A program made the translations under genes and the position numbers. Positions 57,011 through 64,000 of a DNA stretch of 64,000 nt are shown in pieces. Source of the DNA: Phlebotomus papatasi (taxonomy: Eukaryota > Arthropoda > Insecta > Diptera > Psychodidae); assembly GCF_024763615.1 (NCBI RefSeq), contig NC_077222.1, positions 11,904,001 through 11,968,000 of the forward strand, given 5' to 3'. The notes beneath the pieces were generated by a model that worked only from the letters and a program-made list of their open reading frames with translations, did no database searches and was not told the origin of the DNA. The stretch's first letter is position 1, and each line of letters begins with the position of its first letter.

Positions 57011-59089
57011 AACAATAGAGGCTGGTACGAGAACGAGTTTCGGCTTGAAAGTGGTACTTCAGTCAATACAAATATTCACTATCACTGATCCAAACACACA
57101 CTGAGAAGGGATGTTGTGATATAGTAGCGGCACTGATTGCCCACAGAGCTGCGATATGGAATGGCTACTAGTATCGTCGGATAAGATAGAATAGGAGTGG
57201 GGTAACATAAGGGGTCCAATTGTTGCCTGGATACTCGGTAATCCGAAATAGAGAACTGGCTCCTGGCAAAATCTTAAAGCGTTCATTGCTTAGTCATATT
57301 AAGGCTTTTACCCAAGGTTCATCAGAACGCAATGTACGACCTACCCTGTCTGAATATTTATATAAATCTTGATAAAATATTCTTTGACACAACTACTAAT
57401 GATATTCTTGGATTCAACATAACTTCTAGCAACAAAGTGTTTTTCATGGAAGCTTGTCATTAAAATTGAGTCAACAAGATCCCAAATGAGTGAGACACTT
57501 AGCATTTGTGCAGAGGAAATGTCTATCAGCAGCAGTGGAAAAGCCAAACAGGACACTTTCAATCAATCTTACATCTCTAATTGGTGTGTAAATTCGTGGT
57601 GTATTCATAAATACCCATCCTCTCTTGCATTTTAAGTGGTGCCAGTTGCAATTTGTTCCTTTCCTTCGGAGATGGCACAAGAAGATGTAGCTCATAAAGT
57701 TCTGCACACTATGGGAAGGTTTCATTCTGGAAAATGAGAAAAGTGGCCCCAGAGAGAGAGAATAAGATTTCCTCGGCGTGAACTTGTGGCAGTTGGGCTT
57801 CGTATTTATCAAAGAATGGGATGTGTTGAGTATATCAACAAGATTTTATTGGACATACAGCACCATCACTTCATATTTACATTCTTGGGGTTCTCAATCC
57901 TCAGTGTAAAAAAAAATAAGAGGCAAAGATTGTGGTATATTTATACCACTATCGTCCATGTGATACTTTTATTGTAAGAATGCCAGAGGTTGGAGTGAGA
58001 TGGAACGGAAATGGCAAAGACTAAATGAAATTCAAAGCCATTTTTCTTATTAAGTCGCAAGCCAGTGCTTGGCTTATGCTTTTTTTTGGACAGCGCATTC
58101 ATTCTATTTATTTACGATCCATTGAGCCATGTGTGCATCTGCGAAGATGAAGGAGCCAAATATGCCTCAACTGAGAATAAATAGTAAGTATTTTTGATTT
58201 TTTTTTCTTTTGGAAATTTAAAAAGAAATAAAACGGTGAGGAAAACAAGGTTTTGCGGATTTAACATGCCAACAAATTGCAACGTTTCGCTTTCACCAAA
58301 ATGTTATTTATATACCCCTCGGATGGAGCATACACCCGGCTGTCCACCCACCCCCTTGGCCCGGCCTTCTGGCACCAGCATGGGACAGAAGAAGATGTCA
58401 AGTCCCCCGTGTGCGCACGGATGTTGTCGAGGGTCATGGAATCATTGAACCCTGGGTTACCCCATCCTGGACACTGTCCTTGTTGTGCTTCCTCCGCCAT
58501 CAACAAGGCCCATTAACCCTCACCAATTCCCATGATGTATTCCCAACAGTTGTCCATAGGCCCAAGGCATCGTGAGGCCCAGTCGTGTGCTCAACTCTTG
58601 AAAGATATTTCCGTGTGTGACATGAAGCACCCGTGATACATTATGAGGTGCCGCCAAAGAACAATTTTGCACCCAATTAACTGAAATTTATATACCCCCA
58701 AACACCCATAATTTCACTTTCTGGAGACCAACGAGGACGATTAATTAGGTAAAACAAGTCTTTTTCATATGTTTCTCACTCACTTTGCTTGCCATCTCCC
58801 AAAAAAAGACTCCCCTCGCAATAGAGTCATCGACGACGAATATCAAAATAAACAACATCGAGTCATCGTGAATACATCAGAGTGGAAAGATAAGAACAAG
58901 CACCTTTTCGGACCGTTTCAACGACTTTTGAAGATGGCCTTTCCTCATCCAGATTCGACAAGATAAGGGGATATTTTTAATCAGGAACTGGACGTCTCTG
59001 CAAACTTGCTATGGGAATGGGAACATCTGTATATCTATCTTTTCGAATAAATTAATTTGTTATTTTCTTAATATTCTTGAGCTCACTGA
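57011..59089. other. Complex island (57060-58990), no gene recognised
   Basis: The most GC-rich long stretch of the window (about 58300-58700) and the least repetitive. Frames overlap on opposite strands (58194-58448 plus against 58261-58506 minus) and none shows a domain. It may be regulatory. Confidence 0.4.
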
Positions 59090-59200
59090 GCCCTAACACC
59101 AGCTCAAAACTTAAGGCTTATCTATATAGCTTAACAATTCTAATTTGCTAATAGCTTACATATTTAGGAGACTTTTCATTCAAGATCTTAGGGATTGTTC
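59090..59200 (+). mobile_element. Family J fragment, copy 6
   Basis: GAGCCCTAACACCAGCTCAA, then AACTTAAGGCTTATCTATAT, then AGCTTAACAATTCTAATTTG match the left half of family J at lower similarity. GGGCCCTAAACCTTAGACCT at 60679 may be another remnant. Confidence 0.55.
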
Positions 59201-59336
59201 AATAAATGTCAATTAATCTTGCAATATTCGGTAATTGGACCAGAAAGCATTAAGCCATATAATTTATTAGGGGAAAGCTTCCAAATGGGACAGTTTACGA
59301 ATGAATATTTTTTAATTTTTTCAAAGTTATGTAGGA

Positions 59337-59570
59337 CTAAATCTACCGACTGTTTTTGGACGTTTTTTCTAGAGCGCTTGGTCTAGTGACAGATCACGGT
59401 AGGTAGGATACTTAACAAAATATTATTGGAAAATGAAGAAAAAATTGAAATTGAAACACTGAATATTTTGAGAAATTCATAAAGTTACCGCTTAAATATT
59501 TGTTAATTTAAAAAAGTTTTTTAAACCAGTCAATTTTACCGGTCTTGTTAGGTTTATTTAATACTTATGA
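59337..59570 (-). mobile_element. Family BB MITE, copy 2 (diverged)
   Basis: Read on the minus strand, CTAATCTACCGACTG-like and CCGTGATCTGTCACTAGACC stretches correspond to 47975-48053, and AACCAGTCAATTTTACCGGT corresponds to the inverse of 47805-47835. Confidence 0.6.
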
Positions 59571-59882
59571 TTTTTCTTTGAGGAATTTCAAAAAATTGCA
59601 ATAAAGCGAAAGTTGACGCATTCGGAATCTGACCACCTTTCCATACTGTATTTCCCTTGGGAATGAGAATAAAAAGTCTAACACGGATTTTAGGACAAAG
59701 GGTTAATTTAGTTCCCGCAAAGCTTCAATTTCGAAACTTCAAACAGAATCGTTGAAGCCTAAGTAAGACTAATTAATAGATCTTGTGCTATGTGATTATC
59801 CTAAGACAAAATTTTTCCATACGCGAATTATATGGCTTAAGCAATATAACAAGGACCTTACCAAATCTATGGCTTAAGCATT
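59571..59882. other. AT-rich spacer
   Basis: No gene was seen. ATTATATGGCTTAAGCAATA near 59830 and ATGGCTTAAGCATTACGGGC near 59871 are probably family J scraps. Confidence 0.4.
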
Positions 59883-60603
59883 ACGGGCTTACGTGGGTCT
59901 CGTAAACTGAAAAAAACAGCATATATTCTTTAGATCTTTTTTCGACAAAATATAAAAATGTATTTCGACCTCTCAAGCATATAAGAAGTACAACATTTAA
60001 CTATATTTTCTTAAATTTTCTTTTCAAAGTTTTAAAAATTCAGTCATTGGGATCTGATTTTTGGAGACGGGTTTCTGAAAAAAAAAGTACTTTTCGGTGG
60101 ACAAGATTCATCTGAAGTTATATTCAACTGAAGTCAAAAAGATAAATATTTCCTTTTAGCTGATAAATTAAATTCGTACTTGAACTGTAGTTTTTTTTTA
60201 TCTTGATCACAACTTATTCTACAAGACAAACCGTGGTGTAAAATATGCCGAAAACTGTATTTTTCTAAAAATTTCCACCAAAAAAATCATTAAAAAAAAT
60301 GTACAGTTTAAGTATGAGTTTAGGTTTAACTCATCAGCTAAAACCGAGAATATTAAGCTTTTTAACGTTAGATAAATATACTTTCAGGAATCCTGTCCAC
60401 CAAAAAGTGTATTTTCCAAAATGTTCTCGAAAAACATGTCTCAACGGTTGAATTTTTAAGATTTTAAAATAAAAATTTCAGAAAATATAGTTTTAATGTT
60501 GTACTGTATGTTTGAAATTTTAAATTGAAATAAAAAACTATTATGGTGAAGAAATTAGAGAAAATTAGGTGTTTTCTGGTATTCTTGACATGCGTAACCT
60601 CTT
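59883..60603. mobile_element. Family D foldback-like element, copy 2 (about 720 bp)
   Basis: Starts ACGGGCTTACGTGGGTCTCG and ends GACATGCGTAACCTCT. The left half (TTTAAAAATTCAGTCATTGG to TTTTCGGTGGACAAGATTCA) is inverted in the right half (GAATCCTGTCCACCAAAAAG to AACGGTTGAATTTTTAAGAT), so the transcript would fold into one long imperfect hairpin. Homologous to 3889-4495. Confidence 0.8.
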
Positions 60604-60902
60604 AAGCCTTGCCTTAAGCTGAAAAGCTTATCGTTATTCCGGATAGAGTTTCTTAGTAGTTAATCCTTTATCTGTACGGGCCCTAAACCTTAGACCTGAA
60701 GAGATCTCAAAGGCCATCATAAACGCTTATAACGTATGAATCTAATGATGATGACGATGTTAAAAATAGTTCGTTAAATAGATGCTAAAAAAAAATTTTT
60801 GAACAAATTCCTTTAAAAAACTTTAAAAATATCTAGGTTTTTAATGCAAAAAACTAAGAATATTTGATTTTCAAAAATTTGCTTCAAAATAGGCCTGCGT
60901 AA
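60604..60902. other. AT-rich spacer
   Basis: Nothing was recognised apart from a possible family J scrap. Confidence 0.4.
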
Positions 60903-60915
60903 AGAATCTTGTCAA

Positions 60916-61202
60916 TGATGATGAATAATTTTATTGCTCCCTCTGCAAACTAGTGCTTAGGGAGTTAGAAATCATTAATACATTGTAAATATTCAATCAC
61001 ATATAGTCAGTCATTTTATATAATTGATGACATGGGACCGAAGGCTGAATAGAGCCCGGTCGACCCGTTGGAGCTCTCCCCAGCCCCCCATGCCACCAAG
61101 CTGAGATGAGGGTGTCCGGGTCGGAAGCCTGAAAGCCCCACCAAGACTGCAACCCAGTCGCGCCACCGCACCCAGCAGAGGTGTCAGCAACAGGAAAGTA
61201 CC
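60916..61202 (-). mobile_element. Short retroposon, 287 bp, with 13-bp target duplication
   Basis: AGAATCTTGTCAA flanks the block exactly at 60903-60915 and 61203-61215. On the minus strand it starts GGTACTTTCCTGTTGCTG, has a GC-rich body (GTGCGGTGGCGCGACTGGG, ACCCGGACACCCTCATC) and ends GCAATAAAATTATTCATCATCA with an AATAAA and a CATCATCA tail instead of poly-A. This is typical of a SINE or a 5'-truncated LINE with a trinucleotide tail. The frame over it is not a recognisable protein. Confidence 0.8.
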
Positions 61203-61215
61203 AGAATCTTGTCAA

Positions 61216-62802
61216 GTAAAACGTAAAAAGTGTGTGAAAAACTTATCTTTATGTTTCTTAGAATCAAAAAATAAATAAAGGATTTTATTAAACTCAGGCC
61301 TCAGGTTGATCCTTGAGAATATCGATCATCGATTACAGGTCCTTTACATAAATTTCCTTTGCATAATTCTTTGCTGCTAAATTTTATAAGTTAAATATTT
61401 TCGAGGACCGGCTGGAATCTATTTGAACCCTTACGTCTCCGAAGCTCAACTTTACCGAGTTTCCAAGCGTTCTTAGTAACTTTCTCGTATATTCTACGGA
61501 TTCTAAAGAGTGTTCCTCACCTTATTAATAACCTCAAGCACGGATTACTATATTCCTGGATAGTAGGTAGAGATTTTCGTGTCTTATAATAGTGCAAACA
61601 AACCAAATAAAAGTGCACCTAGGAATGTGCGATGCTGAGGAATGAAAATGAAGGATTTAAATGATTTTCAGTCTCGAGAATATCAAGAAGCAAGGGTACG
61701 ACGTGTTTATTCTTACTTTTATTCACTTTGTTTGCACTACTATGGGACACCCTAAAGGCATTTTGTTTAATTTTTTTCAGTTGGATTGGTTCGAGTTCCT
61801 TTGAAAAATTAAAGGTAGCCATAGTCTTTGGATCAATGGGTAAAAAAGTTTCCCACCCTCGCCTCGATTCGCTTTGAGTGCTCATCAGCGCGATCTTGGA
61901 GACAGATCGCGCGATCTGCCGGTCTGCCTCTCACGGTTCACTGGCTGGTTATAATTACTCACCTTTGATCTGAACAGTGTATATCTAAATAGTTTACAAC
62001 AGTCTCGTAATGACTCAGTCTTCCTCATTGCATCCTTTATGGCGGCGATCGCTTTTCTTCAGACCCATTTTTTACAGCCTACACCAGCCCACTGGCACTC
62101 CATTAGCAGAGGCAACTCAGCTAGATTTCCATTCGAAAACGTTTTTCAAAGGGAGGGGTACAAAACTCTTAAAAAGAAAGATGATCGCAGCGCCATAATG
62201 AATACGGTTAAGGAAACTGTATATTTTGATTGGCTCTATAAAGACAACGTAGTATACTTGTATCAGAAGGCTCTCAATGTACCAAGCAGGAGCGGTTAAA
62301 TTTCGTTATGCAAGTCAGCTAAATTCGAATCCCCTGTAGGTCACTAGGAGCTTTCCTGATATTAAGGGTGTGCGAAAGGTATCCTTTGGCCACTTGACTC
62401 TTTGGGGTTTAGGACCAATTTTGTATAAGAATAAATACTAACGTCTAGAAATTTACTTTGCAAGAATGCATAGTTATCTCTAGGAGATCCCGGTACCCTG
62501 CTAAAATCTTATAGGCTCCCCAGTTCAAAGTGGTTTGCCGTTTTTTTTTTAAGTTCCTCATGGCTTCAGAAGACTTTCGGTTGGAAGGAATGCAACAGGA
62601 AATTGACGACAAAAACGGTGATCCAAGTCCAAGTGCAGTGTAATTTATTTTAATTGTTGTCAAAATTAAATTGTAGGCCTGATCCATCCTCGAAACTTCC
62701 CTATTTCCTGTCTTCATGGCTTTTCCGAATCCGAAAATATTACCACTAGATTTTCCAGTTATTGGTTTTATTTTCCTGGAATGAGTCACCTCTTTAAACT
62801 GT
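61216..62802. other. Mixed sequence, no gene recognised
   Basis: 62010-62300 has higher complexity; its frame 62039-62299 ends KKKDDRSAIMNTVKETVYF and more without a recognisable domain. 62445-62852 (minus, 135 codons) is likewise unknown and runs into a family B element. Confidence 0.4.
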
Positions 62803-62804
62803 AT

Positions 62805-62975
62805 AGGGTAAAACGTGCTATCTTCAGGCGACTCAAGCTTCGGCCAACTCATTTTGTTTTAGATGTTCCTAGTGGATTTAATCTATGGCTCTTTTCAGAA
62901 AATATGAAGAAAAAACGTATTTAAAAGAATGAATTGTTCGAAGCTTGAGTCATCCGAAGGTACCGCGCTTTTCCT
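62805..62975. mobile_element. Family B MITE, copy 5 (171 bp)
   Basis: TA precedes it at 62803-62804 and follows at 62976-62977. The left end GGGTAAAACGTGCTATCTTC and the right end GAAGGTACCGCGCTTTTCC pair, with the next segment ACTCAAGCTTCGG inverted as CGAAGCTTGAGT. Confidence 0.85.
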
Positions 62976-64000
62976 TACGTTTTTTTCTAAACTCCCAGGC
63001 CTCCAAGTATTTTAAAAAATCCACGAGTAGAACAAACTGGACAATGACTGTTCGAACTTTGTAACAGGTTCACGGATATCGAAGAATTGCCAGCTAAAAA
63101 TATCTCCAATTTTTATTACTGTCTGGTATATTTTATAGGAGCTATAGGAGTAACATTAACTTGAATTTTGTGTCAACTCTGATAATACACTTGCTTACGT
63201 AGGCGCGCAGTTATGAGAAGCCAATTCGGAAAAAGATAACATAGTTGAAATTTTACAAATTACAAATTTGGAAATTTAATTCTTCTGTCAGACTTGTCTC
63301 TTGTAAAATATTAGAAGATCTCATAAAATAGACAAAAATCATATTTCTACGATATATTTTTGGTATAGAAGTTCCAATGCTCCTAAACTAAATATTTAGT
63401 ATGAGTGGTGCGTTGTAGGTGGTAAAATACCGATGTCAATAACATGCTAAAGCTTCTGAAGAAACTCCACGTGAAATCTTTTCATAAATATATCGTTCAA
63501 ACCACGAGTGTCATATCAGCTAAACAAGAACGAAATATGTGGCATAAAGTAAATTACTTTATATCAATTTATGAGATATTTTGTTTCACAAACTTCCAAA
63601 CTTCTGTCTCTAAAATCTCCCCAAAAATTACTATAAACACTAACCAACATTTCTCAGTTGATCCGTTGATTTTTTTTTTTTTTGAGACTATTTATAGGCC
63701 CCATGTCTTCTGGCTTTCTAATCTCTTCCAAAACATCCACTTCATCATTTTGAGAAAATTTTCCTTTGGAGAAAAATGCTTCTGACGATGATGCTTTAAA
63801 ATAAAACACAAACAAACCACTCTTTTTTTCTTAATAATTTTAAAATTTAAGAAAAAAAACTTCCTCTGAAGGAAGGTTATTTTCTTCTTGATTTTTTTCT
63901 TTCTGGAGCAGAATCACCTCCAACAATAAATCTCTGTGGAGCAAATCTGAACGAAGATAGTGAAGCAAGAGGCAGGAAAAGGCAGAGGAAAAAGAAAAGA
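62976..64000. other. AT-rich sequence to window end
   Basis: The frame 63444-63785 (plus, 113 codons) shows no domain. The last 100 bases are purine-rich (AGGCAGGAAAAGGCAGAGGA). No repeat was recognised. Confidence 0.4.

Noticed and set aside
58194..58516. Overlapping frames in the GC-rich island as coding sequence
   Set aside because: Three frames on both strands are open at once, as expected from base composition; none shows a known motif.
61040..61160. GC-rich block as bacterial contamination or an assembly error
   Set aside because: The perfect 13-bp flanking duplication and the AATAAA/CATCATCA end mark it as a retroposon insertion.

Overview
The window looks like AT-rich intergenic or deep intronic DNA from an insect. 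My best guess is a nematoceran fly, possibly a phlebotomine sand fly. That guess rests on base composition, the dense load of short inverted-repeat elements and a general resemblance to sand fly repeats as I remember them; nothing in the sequence proves it. No intact protein-coding gene could be identified. The longest open frame is 160 codons (15243-15725, minus strand) and it matches no family I know. Most other open frames come from repeats or look like chance.

About a third of the window is made of mobile-element relics, nearly all non-autonomous. The largest group has TA target duplications and termini that begin GGG or GGGG, as expected of Tc1/mariner-type MITEs (miniature inverted-repeat elements): 4744-5262, 7312, 7985-8319, 14811-15239, 19279-20833, 23375-23533, 25869-26062, 33063-33474, 34053-34731, 36917-37133, 37810-37988 and others. 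A second group has TAA duplications, as in PIF/Harbinger (30062-30201, 41656-42341, 52079-52221). One element is hAT-like, with an 8-bp duplication (34436-34703). One may be piggyBac-like, with flanking TTAA (47801-48053). tRNA-derived sequences lie at 34229-34301, 36815-36872 and 56838-57010. A short retroposon with a 13-bp duplication lies at 60916-61202.

Tandem DNA includes a degenerate TTTGGC array (690-2070), a satellite of about 128 bp (11510-12430), a TTCG microsatellite (13150-13220), and minisatellite blocks in direct and inverted orientation (47569-49167).

Three pieces of coding sequence are of interest. The first is a broken copy of the C-terminal half of a ZNF830-like zinc-finger protein carried inside a 1.55-kb TA-flanked element (19831-20212, minus). 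The second is a short remnant resembling a pipsqueak-type helix-turn-helix (14281-14420). The third is a pair of weak exon candidates with good splice donors (5831-5990 plus, 50963-51016 minus).

Between the repeats lie islands of higher-complexity, less AT-rich, non-coding sequence near 2.4-3.1, 10.7-11.3, 15.2-16.1, 18.0-18.5, 30.5-31.7, 35.1-36.4, 39.8-40.7, 44.3-44.8, 49.4-51.3, 53.8-55.2 and 57.3-59.0 kb. Alternation of such islands with repeat-filled gaps is what a regulatory desert or a very long intron would look like, but conservation was not tested. The window is most informative about nested insertions: several insertion sites can be reconstructed because uninterrupted copies of the target repeat lie elsewhere in the same window.
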